A stretch of 64,000 bases of DNA from Bimuria novae-zelandiae CBS 107.79 (lineage: Eukaryota; Ascomycota; Dothideomycetes; Pleosporales; Didymosphaeriaceae). Positions 45,756-57,519 of this stretch are shown piece after piece. Each line of letters begins with the position of its first letter. Position 1 is the stretch's first letter. A program made the translations under genes and the position numbers. Under the pieces are notes generated by a model, which searched no databases, had not been told where the DNA came from, and worked only from the letters and a program-made list of their open reading frames with translations. Location of the stretch: assembly GCA_010015655.1 (NCBI GenBank), contig ML976709.1, positions 354,434-418,433 of the forward strand, written 5' to 3'.

Positions 45756-45998
45756 CTACCAGTACTTCGAACGCCGGTTTTTATCGTTAGTCAATTTTCG
45801 CAGCTCTTCCCGGATACCCGCCAACTCTTGCCGATGCCTCTCCGTTTCCTCCCTGAGCATCCTCTCGTGCGCCTTCGTCATCGCGTTAAATTCCACCTCC
45901 AGCTTCTCATGCCATGGATAGAGAACGAATATCTGGAAGCACAGGGCAGAAGAGCCGATGACAAAGTTGGTGAGGGAAAAGCCACGTGTGATTAGCAT
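45756..45998 (-). CDS. Small single-TM coiled-coil protein, 80 aa, unknown function
   Basis: ATG at 45998 in good context (CGCCATGC), stop TAG at 45756. Residues 8-28 form one hydrophobic segment (F-S-L-T-N-F-V-I-G-S-S-A-L-C-F-Q-I-F-V-L). Residues 33-72 are an amphipathic charged helix (E-R-M-L-R-E-E-T-E-R-H-R-Q-E-L and so on), probably coiled coil. A short Arg-containing N-terminus before the TM suggests a small membrane-anchored protein, possibly mitochondrial; this is inference only. No family is recognised. The copia element lies 445 bp upstream of the start codon, so the promoter is bounded by it. Confidence 0.6.
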   Translation of the reverse strand: MLITRGFSLTNFVIGSSALCFQIFVLYPWHEKLEVEFNAMTKAHERMLREETERHRQELAGIREELRKLTNDKNRRSKYW

Positions 45999-46443
45999 GG
46001 CGCTGGGGTCGTTGCTTTGGCGTCGCTAGCTGAAGGAGACGGAGGAGGGTCGACGGATCAGTTGGAACCTTGAAATACAAATATTCAAAGCTGCTTGTCG
46101 CTGGAGACGTGCGGGATTGATCCGATTGTAGTGTGAGGTAGGGGCTGCACCAATATTGGAGAGTTCAGGCGGTGTCGCACTCAGGCTTTGGACACGACTT
46201 TATTCTAATCGAGCTTCACAGGCCGAATAAATACCGAGCCCGTGTAAACCGAGTCACATGCGAAGCTTCTGGATTTTTTTGTGCGTGTGGGTCGCGAATC
46301 GCGATGCTCGAAGTGGCATGATTTTGTCTTTGTTGGACCATTCAGGTTTAGTACATCCGGATTATCAGACGATGTCGGCAGATGTTTCCGCCACGTCCCC
46401 TCGAAGCGGAATTTTATTTGGGGGCTTCGATGCGCAGTGAAAG
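45999..46443. other. 5' flank of the small TM protein gene, up to the copia element
   Basis: Normal-composition intergenic sequence ending in the copia target site GAAAG (46439-46443). No other gene seen. Confidence 0.5.
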
Positions 46444-46702
46444 TGTTGGTTTCAAACCGGTATGTGAGGTAAGGAAAAGCAAAGCGCATGCATTTGTGTT
46501 CATTTATTTTTCTTCCTCTTCTCTGGAAGGGCTCGAGGGCCCATTAAGTACAGGCGGGGGTGGTTTGATTAATTCTCTAGTTTAGCTAAGCGCTAAACAC
46601 TTTCTAGTTTTATTATTATTACTACTACGTTCTAATAGTCTTACTTAATAGTTATAACACGCTAAGGCTAGGCACGTGCTTTAATTATTATACTTCTTAA
46701 CA
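46444..46702 (-). repeat. Left (3') LTR of the copia element
   Basis: 259 bp; the first 120 bp are barely mutated, the rest RIPped. CACGTG at 46673-46678. Confidence 0.93.
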
Positions 46703-48129
46703 TTAGGGAAAAAAACGGGGAAAGAGAATTATAAGGACTACGTAAGTAAGTATAATAAAATAAAGAGAGTAAGGGAATTATTATAATTACTATTTAAATT
46801 ACTATATTAGACTTCCCTCTCCACCTAGCCATCCGCGTCTAACTCTAGCTTATTTATATTAATAAGCCTTTATAGCGCCTTATAGGGCTTATTTTTAGTT
46901 ATAGCATCTACGGCGTTTTTATCGCCCTAAATTTATACAAACTTAGAGATTTCCTATTATTTATATAATTAGTAAATATATATAATATCTACTATTAATT
47001 GCTTCTCGTGTATTATGCCTAGTTTAACTAGGTAGTTGTATAGCAACTTTAAATTAATATATATTATTATTAGTATCGTGCTAATTTTAGTTCCCTAGCA
47101 AGACTAAAAGAGGATCTAAGTAATTATTAATTTTATAATAGAAGTAACGTTAAATGTAAGTAACAAGGCGTAGAGCTTAGATGCAAGGACGCTTTTCGTA
47201 ATATAGTAACACTTTACTAATTACTAATAAATAATATTAGCTTTATTTGTATTATCCGCTAGGGTGATTATATATCTAATCTATAATAAGTAATCGGCGT
47301 TACTAGTAAATAATAAATCTATAAAAGCAATAATTTGCAGGGTAAATATATTAAGTTAGATAAATTTTAGTCCTAGTCTATCTAATTACTATAAAAGGTA
47401 TTTATTAAGATATTTTATATTATCTATAGTTAGTTTAATAATCTATACTGCGTAGGAGAGTGCAAATAACGCTTATAGTTAAGACACTATAGTAATATAG
47501 GCACCTCTAGCTCGTTAGGCAACGTATTTATTCTTAGTTAACGTATTAGGGGATAAAAGCTATATCTTTTAGCGCTATTAATCTTATAAAATAAAAATAG
47601 CGTTATTTAATATCTTAATTACGAACCTATTAAATATAATAGGGTATTTTAGAGTTAGCTTTTTATATAGCTTATATAAGAATTTAGCCTTACGGATTAC
47701 AGCCTTTTCTTTTACTATAAACGTGTTATTAGCTACGATAAAAGTATTATCCGTTTATAGGCTAATAATAGCTATAGTATCCTAGTTTATTAATAGGTAA
47801 GGGTCAAACGTGGACTAATCTATATTAAGTCTAGTGGTGTGATAGTCATGGTATGTCTTGAACCAATGGGTCCCGGCTTCTGGTACACCGTAAAGGGGCA
47901 GGAGTACCTGGAGGATGGCATCTGGTCCTAGGCCCATCTCGGTTGGTGCGTGGATGAATATGTCTCTGGTGAGGCTCGTGGTTGACTGTGTATAAGCCTG
48001 CGAAATATCGCGCGTGTAGAGATGGAGATTGGGGATTGTTATTGCTAGCGAGAGGATTATACGCTGGCTGGCGCGTTGGATTGTCGGGGCTTGCGTAAGG
48101 ATGGATCTTTTACCAGCGTCCTTGTAAGC

Positions 48130-48256
48130 AGACTTGTCAACAATCAAGCCAATCAAGCCGATCTAACCAAATTTAGTAATATCTTGGCCTACACGAGCTA
48201 GTGAATTACCATATTAGGCTAGACCGGCTTGATTGGCTTGATTGTTGACAAGTCTG
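48130..48256. mobile_element. 127-bp MITE in copia RT (9-bp TSD CTTGTAAGC)
   Basis: Inverted ends AGACTTGTCAACAATCAAGC (left) and the inverse at 48237-48255. Inverted similarity covers about 39 bp per side, leaving a short loop. Flanked by the 9-bp direct repeat CTTGTAAGC (48121-48129, 48257-48265). Removing the insert and one repeat restores the copia RT frame. A 9-bp target duplication suggests mobilisation by a Mutator-like transposase. Confidence 0.9.
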
Positions 48257-49614
48257 CTTGTAAGCTTGTACGACGAGGCGTGATTTTTCGAATGCCTTCT
48301 CTGTGCCTTCGTGCTTCTCTTGGTCGACGAAGCGGCTGCCGAAGATGCGTGTGCCGGTAGGGACATCGGCTTTATCTATAATCTTGAAGACTCCACGCTC
48401 GAGTAAACCATTTAGCTCTCTGCGCCGGGATTCCTCGAAAGATGGTTTTGGGCGGATGTTTGGAGCTGACAGGTGGATGGTGATGTCAGCCGTATCGCGG
48501 AAACGGGCTGGCAGCCGTCGTTGTCTGACGGGATTGCGTCGTTAAGGTAGGGGCGGGACGTGTTAAGAGTTAGGTTTACGTTTAAGAAGTTTATATTATT
48601 TATAGGCAAGGTGCTTATACTTATTATTATTAGGTCTATTATATAGTTTAATAATAGTACCGCGAAAATTAGAATAGCTATTAAGTATTTTAATAATACA
48701 GGTCTCTCCTTTAATAGAAATTAGCCTAAATAGTCCTGTCTATCTGTTTAGGTGAGTTCTCCACACGAGTATATCTAAACTAATTAGAATGTTATAGATA
48801 GGAGTCGTGTATAGGCTATTTCTCTTACGTAACGCATTTGTGACCTAGCGTATAGTATAGGTTTTAGCTAATTTAGCTATAGCTAACTTAATTACTTTAG
48901 CGTATTAGATAGTGGATAGCGCTAGTAGGTCTATGTTAGAGAAACGTAGGTAAATACTAAAAATAAGTAAAGTTAGCACTAGGCTATCTAGTCCTACAGT
49001 GTTATTAATAGTTTTAACTACTATTTATAGTCTTATTTCCTTTATTATTATCGTCCCTTAGCTACTAAGTTATATAGTAATAATAAGATATGCTCTTTAA
49101 AGGGGTGCGTAATATTATTTTATAAAGCTAATTAACTAAGGTGCCTTAGTTAGTACGCACTTAACCTTAATTACTATTAATTAGGTATTTTAGTAGAACT
49201 CCGCGCTATTAAAGTTTATACTAGCGTTATAGATAATAATATCTAGTAAACTAGTATATACGTTAATCTAGTATAAGCGAAGCATATCTTATGTATAGGT
49301 AGTAGATATATTTTAAAGCTATTAAGCGGCTTAAAATAGCGTGCCCTAGTTAACTATATGTAAAAGTAGCATGCTATTAATATATATAATATTAATAATT
49401 AACTTATAGTTAAAATAGATATTATCGCGTAAAGTAGATTTAAAGTGGCTAAGGGATCTGCTATACATTTAGCAGAATTTATAGAACTTATTAATATATT
49501 TAAAAGTATACTAATAGGATAGGTTATTATATCTAGCTTGCTTAAGCGTCTTAATAAGGCGGTTAATTAATAGATAACTAAACTAATAGTAAAGGCGTTA
49601 AAATTTAACGTTAG

Positions 49615-49875
49615 TGTTGGATAGGCTCTCACTAGTGAAAGGAAAGGAACTGAAAACGGATTACATTCGAAGATTGATTATTGATTGTTCGTTCTATCTA
49701 CTGAGGAGCGAAGTACATCGCGGGGTATGGAAGCTAGTCCCATATGGGGCTCGCTCCACACATGTAGTGTTTCGCAACACGACAGAGGTCTCGACGACCA
49801 TTGACGGGATGCTCGCTCCTCCACACACGCATTCCTTGTGACACGCCTGAGGCCTTTGAGATTGTTAATCCGACA
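49615..49875. repeat. Solo LTR in the copia element (TSD GTTAG), 261 bp
   Basis: Begins TGTTGGATAGG and ends TAATCCGACA, flanked by GTTAG at 49610-49614 and 49876-49880. Ends and length resemble the host element's own 259-bp LTR but the interior differs, so a related copia family is likely. Not RIPped. Confidence 0.9.
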
Positions 49876-52510
49876 GTTAGTAAGATAATTTATAACAGGT
49901 AAGCCCTATACTAAAAATAAGTAATTAAACGTTTTTACTATTTTTAGCGTATTGCCGTTTCGTAAAGTAATTATATTAGTTAAGTTATTAAAGTATACGC
50001 CTAGGTTATCTATATCTTAAAACTAGAAGAGGAAAGGAGTATTAGTTTTAATAATATAGAATCTAATATTACTAATAGGCAATTTAATATTAATAGACCT
50101 AATTAATATTATTTTACTAATGCTAAAGTAAGCCTTAATAGCTTTAGTAGTTATAGTATTAATTTTACTATTAAATTTAGTAATATATGCCTAGGCTTAG
50201 CTATATCTAGTGGTTAAGGTCGTAGCAGCGCCCGTATTAAGCATAATACTATAGAACCTTTCTAAAGTGTAGTGGTCTTCTACTATATAGCTAATAAGGT
50301 TATTAATATAATTAGTTATATAGTTAATCGCGCGGTTTACTATGCGTATTATAGTATAGTAGATTAATATATTGTATAGGGACTAGTAACATCGTTAGGC
50401 TTGTTATAATAAGATAGTTATAGTTAACGTAATAAATTATTTAGTTTGTTATTATTTGTTATTATAATCGAGGTCTAGAATTAGGGCTTTAACGTTATTA
50501 TTATTATTAGTTTAATAATAATTATTATTATTATCCTTGTAGCCTTTATATTCTTAGATGTACGACTTAACGCGTTTATCTAACCTTTTAGTAAATTAGA
50601 CCTAAGCCTTACGGCTCTCTTCTTCTATATACTTTATTAACTAATAACCTTTCTTCTAACATACGAAGTATCGCTTTTGTAATAATTTAAATTAGTTATT
50701 ACTTTAATGGTAGGGTTAGCCATGTAGTTAGGATTAGGTAAATAATTAGTTATATAGTTAAGGCTATAATTAATTAGGCCTATAGTAGCGTCTATTAGTA
50801 AGAAAGTTTATTAATACTTATAAAGGATTAGTTCTTTTAGCTTTCACCACCTTTTTGTAGCTTAAGATCGATAAGAAGAGCTTACTAATAAGGCTAGTTA
50901 AAGTAGACGCTAGTCGTACACATGCGACGTTATAGGTAGGGATGTTTTTATAAGTAGAAAGGATTTTATAGCGTAATATTATTTCTGTCTATATTTCGCG
51001 ATTATGACCACGTTAGACTTACTATAACTTTTATACTATATTCCTAAATATTATCTCCTTTAGTTAGGTTAGGTTATTATAGATTATAGTATAGAAATTA
51101 ATACTATTTTACTTATAAATTATATTTTGCTTGTACTTATTGCCTTTAAAGTAGGTTCTAAATGTATAATATAGATTCTAGATCGACATTTTCTAAGTAT
51201 AATAATTATTATAGTAATATTTAAAGGTAAGGCTAAGTAGTATTATAAAAAATATCTTAAGGAGTGCCTCTAGTAGGCTATCTAACCTTCTATAGTAATT
51301 AATAAAAATTATAAATTTATTGTTAAGACTATTTATTATATTACTATAATATTTATAACTATCTAATATATAGAGCTTAGCTAGGGTAATTAATTCCTTA
51401 TTATATTTATAATTATTTATTTATAGCCTAGTAAAAGTATCCTTAATTTAACTTTTAGGCTAGGGATAAATTATTTAGTATAAGTTATATTACGTCTAGT
51501 TTAGGCGCTAAGGTTAACTAGATTAGATTTAACTTTATATATTTATAAGGTTACGGGTCTTGTTGTATATACCTTAAAGTAGTAGTAGAGAATGTCGGGC
51601 TATTATAGTTATTAGTAAATATAGTCTTAGAGTAGCTATAGGTGCTAGTGTTATTAATAGCGGCGTTAGCGGTCGAGCTATAACTTCGTATATTGGGTTT
51701 GCTACAGGCATTAGTGTTATTAGTTATGCTGTGGGTTCGTACGCTGAGATCGCTGCAGGTGCCGGTGGTGTTAGCGATGGTGCCGACTGTCGGGAAAGGG
51801 TGACTGATGCAGGCAATACGGATGCGGGTCGTTGGGGGTCGTCCTCTGGTCATAGAATATCGTCTTAGACGACATTTACCAGTTCGTTCGCTATTCTAAT
51901 GCCACGTCCTATCCTAACGTAGACACCTTTCGAGCGTAACAGGTCGCGTAATTCACGTATAGTGTCGGTGCCACATTGGGTGAATGTCTCCTTAGTAAAA
52001 TGCTGGAAATCGTCCGCAAAGGCTTCTGACAGGGAAGGCCTTGTCTACATATAAGCCTTATACCTCTCTATTCTCTAAATTGTAAACTCCGCGATCTCTT
52101 TATTAGATAGGTGGTCTAGTATATATCCTTGTCTCTACTTATTATTTAGATTAATAGTAGAGGGTCTAGCAGCGAGGGATAGGTTCGCGATAAAAGAGCT
52201 TTTAGTAAAAGATAGGGTTTTAGTATAAAATTAGCTTTTAGTGTCCTTTATATTAACGTTAGTATATTTAGATATATTTTAACTTTGAATCTTAGTAAGC
52301 TAGCAAGTAATAAGATAAGGTACTAAGTTAATAAATTACTTAATCTTTAAATCTATTAGGCTAGCGGGTAATAGGACAAGGTAATAAGTTAAAGTATTAA
52401 ATTTTTAAAGATATTTATTAATAAGGTTAGTAGTAAGAAGTAAAATAATAGAGCTTATTAAAATGCCTTCTTTAATTTTATACCTAGCTAATCTGTGCTG
52501 CACTAATTAG

Positions 52511-52769
52511 TATTAGTTTTAAATTAGTATATAAGGTAAGGAAAAGTAAAGTATATATATTTATATTTATTTATTTTTCTTTCTCTTCTCTAGAAGGGCT
52601 CGAGGACCTATTAAGTATAGGTAAGAGTTATTTAATTAATCCTCTAGTTTAGCTAAGCGCTAAACACTTTTTAGATTTATTATTATTACTACTACGTTTT
52701 AATAGTCTTGCTTAATAGTCGCAACACGCTAAGACTGGGCACGTGCTTTAATTATCATACTTCCCGACA
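52511..52769 (-). repeat. Right (5') LTR of the copia element
   Basis: 259 bp, RIP concentrated in the opposite half to the left LTR (first 120 bp mutated, last 100 bp spared). CACGTG at 52740-52745. Confidence 0.93.
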
Positions 52770-52774
52770 GAAAG

Positions 52775-53105
52775 GGAATGGGAAACATGATGATTTCCAA
52801 GGCGCACCTCTCCATGCCGGATTCTAAATGCACATCATCGTACTTCTCTACATCGCCCAGTCTTGGCCTCACTTTGCGGACCCGAAGAGGCACGCAGACA
52901 TATGGTGTATCTTGACAACGCGTCGTGAAGAGTGATGTGTGTTGGCGGTGGAATGTAGCATTGTCACCTATTTACCCGCCGAAAGGAACTGGCTGCCACT
53001 ACGTAGGAAATCACGAAAAGCATGGTTCGGGGTCGATGTTGAGTAGAAAATAGCTGTCCGGCGCACAGTGTAGCCGTACGGGGGTTTCGGACACCAGGAC
53101 CTATT
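52775..53105. other. Intergenic, copia to Ulp1-like pseudogene
   Basis: Normal composition; no ORF of note. Confidence 0.5.
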
Positions 53106-55270
53106 CTACAGTTTTCGCCTCGCCAGGAGAAGATTGACAAGCCTCCGCAATAGTTGCTCCAGTAGAGCCACCAACGTCCCTGTCAATAACCGGTATTGCT
53201 GCTGAAGATGAGGTAGCCGGCACTCTTTCAGTCGCTGCTTTTCCTCGGATGACATATTATCCATACGTTCCTTCAAAGGGCGTATATCGCCGTCACTACC
53301 GAGTGGGCACTTGAGCGAAGCAGGCTCATCGACTTTTTTCTTTGCCCCAGTCTCCTCGGGAATCCTGCTACCTGGATCGGCCTGTGTTGGCGCCGCTACT
53401 TGATCGTATAGGCCGGTTTTGATCTAGATCCGAGCAAATATGTATTCTTGTACGGTTTCGTTCAAGGTACGATCTTCAAGCGGCTTATTTGCGAATTCAG
53501 GCTGCACCGAGTGGACGGTGTTAAGAATAGCGTCTAGAGATGAAAAATTTTCGGTCAGTTCCTGCTGTAGTCTTGTGTGTGCGCTTATGTCGTGGTAAGC
53601 AGGGCGCTGAGCGGACAGTACGCAGTGGAAAAGATTGTGGGATTGAACTGCGGTTGTACTATTTAGGAGCTACAGAAGGTATAGGTGCGTAGGCACAAAC
53701 AACGCTAGTCCTAGATAAGTAGAAGGAAAGTTGCAACCACGCCATGGTAGGAGCAACTATCTTGTAGGGTAGGAGCCATAAACCGTGACAGCTTATGTGT
53801 GCGATACGGCAGCGAAGCGCACCCTCTTCTTGAAATGAAACTGTTCTGTCAAACTGACGATCGTTAGGAATCCTCGCATCCTCTTTTACTATCTTGAAGC
53901 ATTTGAGGAAGGCCTCAATAGTAGCACTGCTACTGTAACTCTGAAGTGAGAGCGTGATCAGCTCAATGGCTGTCCTAGCGAATTCCTTCTGCCTGATTGG
54001 TTGAATACCCTTGAAGTCGGAGATATCCAGGCCTAGTGCGAGGGCCCACGCATAGAGAACCACGTAGATGCCACAGTCCCAGCCCCAGCCAGTTGCTCTC
54101 GGCTGACGTGCTGGAGGATCGCACGGTCTCACGTTTGACATGATCTCAGGAGTTGGATCTACCCGCGTCCAACCCAACGCGACGAGATAACCACGAAACT
54201 CGTTTGCGACCGCTTGATTGTTCTGTCAGTTATATTTGCCATTAGCGGTATCATAGCTGGCCAGTTCGAAGCGGTTGCCAGTGACCCTTCGCAGATGATA
54301 GAGCGAGTTATGAGTGTGGTTATCACTACCGTCGGTCCGTACAAGAAATGCTTCACTTCCGGGTCGAGCCAATTGTTGTACTGGGGTGTAGTCGCCTGGT
54401 AACTGACGCATGACACTGAGTTCCACAGGGTCAATCAGTGAAAACTGCGTTCCCTCCGTACTGGGAGTAGGAATCTTTACAGAGATTGCTTCAGTGACTC
54501 CGGCAATTGCATGCCACAACATTTCATCTTCGAGTCTTTCACCGAATTTTGGGGCGCTTTGCAGAGCATTAGCGCTGTCTTTCTTGGCTTGTTCCTTCCA
54601 GGCTTGCAGCAGTTTCTTAAACCAATTGCACCAGTCTGTATGTGCAGTGACCTTGCTGGATTCTTTACCCACTCCGGACTGGGAAACTTCATTCGACCCA
54701 TTGTCTGACTGGATTGCTCCCTCGGTGGATTTAGACTTCTTGTCCTGCGGCAAGGTCTTGGTAGGCACTACTTTGCCTGCCGGAAGTGTTTTTGCTTTGC
54801 TAGAGGAAGTGGTAGAAGTGACATGTCCGCTTGGGGTGGTAGCTGGCTTTGGTGCGCTCGCGATCTCGTGATCACTGGTACCTGAAGGCCCTGGTCTCGC
54901 AGCCTCATGGGTGATTCGGTTAGAAGACTCGTTAGCTGCCTCTTTTGTGGTTGTTGGTTTGGTTACAGCGACTCCAGATTCCACTTGGGCCAACGGTCCT
55001 CCATCAGAAGAGGTTTGCTGAGCCTGTTGTTCTGCAGACTGGGGTGCTTCTGGAATCTCCGAGGCATTTGCAGGCGCTTCGGCGTGACTAGAACCAGCTG
55101 GTGTAACCTCCGTCTGTGACCCGGTGTCGTGAGATTCGTGTTCGGGTGCAGGCTCCACGTCCTCTCCAGCTAATCTTCGGCTCTTTCGAGTTGGCGCAGT
55201 GGTGGTTTTAGGCGCTTTTCTGCAGTCCAGCGCCGGTTGAGGCTCGTTTTTGGTTCCTTTTTGGTGGCAT
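53106..55270 (-). pseudogene. Ulp1-like (C48-type) cysteine protease gene with premature stops
   Basis: A SUMO-protease-like enzyme by sequence pattern. ATG at 55270 starts M-P-P-K-R-N-Q-K-R-A; the reading then needs a one-base shift near 55210 to enter the long Ser/Thr/Ala-rich frame that stays open to 54229. The catalytic part has a His-rich stretch (N-H-T-H-N-S-L-Y-H-L-R-R), then S-Y-D-T-A-N-G, then Q-P-R-A-T-G-W-G-W-D-C-G-I-Y-V, with the nucleophile Cys codon at 54075-54073. An in-frame TGA at 54228-54226 splits the domain between Asp and Cys. Downstream an intron of about 50 nt ending at 53648 would join a C-terminal frame running to TAG at 53106, which has another in-frame TAG at 53426-53424. 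Either a decayed gene or transposon-linked; Ulp1-like genes are often carried by DNA transposons, but no TIRs were seen here. Confidence 0.72.
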
Positions 55271-56609
55271 AACGAGGACTTAATATTTGTTAGATGTAGG
55301 ATGAAAGGTAGATGAGCAGGGAGACGATACGATCAGGTAGCTCCTCATCTCGCGGGTCTTTGTTCGCAACATTGCCGCATGCGGGCGAGGACCTGCGCGT
55401 CGCTCAATGCGGGCTTTCTTGCATAGAATCATCGTCGCTTTATTGTGTTTTTATATACATCGCCTCTTAGAAAATCGCAGTAGTAAAGACTCCAAACAAT
55501 ACCAGCTAATTACACCGTATAGAAATATGTTCGAACTGGCCAGGTTGTGTGCCTAGAACAAACGGATGCTTTCAGTTCCCCGTATCGGTACTGCTTATAC
55601 TTTTCAGCGATTATTTGGTTTATTGAGCCATGCTAATCCCTCAGGCTTCATCGCCTAAACTAAACATTTCAGCTTATGGTGATTTAGATTATCCTGTGCG
55701 TGCTGCGTCGAGAGCTGTGTGATGCAATAAAGGAGAATGTGAGCGAGCGCGAAGAAAGCCTTGAAACACTCTATAAGGGGGGGAGGGGGTAATAAGATAT
55801 TACGCTGTAGACTTGAGCGAGACTTCAGATACCGCGTGGATGCTGCTTATGTTGCGGTGTCGGGGTATCGCGTCGCATCGTGCTAGGGTTCCTCTCCTAA
55901 CACGTCTCTCAAGACCCCGCCGCACGTTAAAAAAAAATCGCCGCCTTGCACGCGCGTTGCTGCTGGTATCGCGGCCATTATCGTTCCATGAACCAGGGCA
56001 GATAAGTGGGGCAATAAATTGATAGGGAGCAGGCGAAACGTTCGCGGTCCCGCCACACGCTGGCAGCAGGCCCACATCTTTGTTCTTCACGCACACTCAC
56101 GTCGCTGCCGAATGCAAGTTCGCGGAACGACACAATCGGCAGCTACGATCCTGCCTAGGGGACCTCGGCAGGCAAGTCAGTCCCCCCAAAAGGTTGCAGT
56201 GTAGCTACCGCGTACACGACCCTCACAAGTCGTTCCCGGGGATGGCAGATAATCTTAATCAATGGCCAGTCCTACTTGAAGCTCATTCTTCGAGCGATCA
56301 CCTTCTAACATGGTAGTGAATCCGGGGTTTTCAGTGTACGAAGCCACCGGGAGCGGGTGTCATCAACGACCCGTGGACTTCTGTAAATCACGTGACGCAT
56401 ATTCCATTCATCGTCCTTGGACGTGTAGACAGGGCAGTGTATAACGAGGCGGGGAAAGAGAGGTTATGATCGTCCTTAGATGAGTGTTAACATGAGATAC
56501 ATCCTACTTGCTTTCCGAGATCCCCCAAAACCGAGTACCTGGCATGTGTGGAACCACATCCGATAACCTCAACGCTCAACCGACCCGCAGCGGGACTTCC
56601 ATCACACGT
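55271..56609. other. Intergenic, 1.3 kb
   Basis: Normal composition, with a G-run near 55779-55790 and an A-run near 55929. Overlapping ORFs in all frames (55800-56320) show no known domain. Nothing I can support as a gene. Confidence 0.5.
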
Positions 56610-56740
56610 TCATTCTCCACCTACCTCTACGAGAATCTTAACGTGGCTCTCCTTGTCCTTGATTAGAGCTTTTATCCCTCCTTCGACTACGTTGTCCAAC
56701 TGTATGGTACTCGTTATCATCTTCTCAGGCTTTAGCGTTC

Positions 56741-56794
56741 CTGTTGTACGACAATTAGTGATCCATCGACAAATGGGTCATAAAGTAAGTTTAC
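56741..56794 (-). other. Intron 2 of the dehydrogenase
   Basis: GTAAAC .. AACAG, 54 nt. Joins A-K-G to T-L-K-P-E and extends the protein to its usual C-terminal V-K-I-L-V. Confidence 0.85.
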
Positions 56795-57459
56795 CTTTAG
56801 CCAAGTGATCAATTACGGCCTGGAAATCCTCCCTCTGGTAGCCAAGCACAGCTGTATAGTGCGCTTCTTTGAAGACTAGCATGTTCGGCTGGAAAGGTAC
56901 CTCTCGCTCCCAGATTGCGACGTTCACGACTGTTCCTCGCGCCTTCACGGCCTTGCACGCGGTCACAAGGCTCGCAGGTACACCAGCACAATCAAAAACT
57001 ACGTCTGGCCCGTCTTTTCCACTGAGCTCCTTGGAAATTGCCACTAAGTCGTATGTTTTCGGACATAACACGTGATGTGCGCCGAACTCCCTTGCAAAGC
57101 GCTGCCTCGTCTTCGATACCTCACTCATGATGATCTTTTTGGTCTTCAATGCCACCAAGCATTGTACCACTGCCAGTCCGATAGGTCCGCCTCCTAGTAC
57201 CAACACGGTCGAATCAGGCACCGTTTCGGCAAGCTGAGCAAAGGCCGCATGAGAGCGTAGGTTGCACCACAACGTGCTGACCAGGTTTGAACTGCGACAC
57301 GCCGGGACCGACCTCGGTGATAGTACCAGAGAACTCGTGACCGAGAACTATGGGTATAGTGTCGCCGCTTATGGGATGCGGTTCTACGGGCGCGAACGTG
57401 GGTCCACCCAGATACTCGTGGAGGTCTGTTCCGCAGATGCCGACGTACGCGGGCGCGAC

Positions 57460-57519
57460 CTGCCATGTCAATTCAGCTTCTTGGTGTATCTGTGAGAGGA
57501 GTGGGTTTGCTTTGCGTAC
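57460..57519 (-). other. Intron 1 of the dehydrogenase
   Basis: GTACGC .. GGCAG, 60 nt, phase 0. It has no stop codon, so it is hidden in a longer ORF, but splicing gives G-Q-V-R-V-A-P-A-Y-V-G-I-C-G as in the family. Confidence 0.85.

Larger units (their letters stand above)
46703..52510 (-). pseudogene. Copia gag-pol relic
   Basis: Read right to left. A gag-like stretch lies at about 52040-51850 (D-D-F-Q-H-F-T-K-E-T-F and R-D-L-L-R-S-K-G-V-Y-V). The RT start at about 48545-48257 includes G-S-R-F-V-D-Q-E-K-H-E-G-T and S-R-L-V-V-Q-A-Y-K. RT continues at 48120-47815: I-L-T-Q-A-P-T-I-Q-R-A-S-Q-R, R-D-I-S-Q-A-Y-T-Q-S (a catalytic Asp) and P-L-Y-G-V-P-E-A-G-T-H-W-F. A MITE breaks the frame within the V-V-Q-A-Y-K-D segment. 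The integrase region (between gag and RT) and RNase H (left of 47.8 kb) are RIPped beyond reading. Confidence 0.85.
46444..52769 (-). mobile_element. Ty1/copia retrotransposon, minus strand, mosaic RIP (TSD GAAAG)
   Basis: LTRs of 259 bp at 46444-46702 and 52511-52769, starting TGTTGGTTTC and ending CCGACA (RIPped to TTAACA in the left copy). Flanked by GAAAG at 46439-46443 and 52770-52774. Total 6326 bp. RT and gag read on the minus strand. It contains a 127-bp MITE and a solo LTR. Parts are heavily RIPped while 47.81-48.56 kb is not. Confidence 0.94.

Noticed and set aside
46205..46585. ORFs spanning the intergenic region and the left copia LTR
   Set aside because: They cross the insertion junction at 46443/46444 and so cannot be old genes; no domains.
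54226..54228. TGA readthrough or recoding in the Ulp1-like gene
   Set aside because: Further damage downstream (TAG at 53424-53426) and a needed frameshift upstream make plain pseudogenisation simpler.
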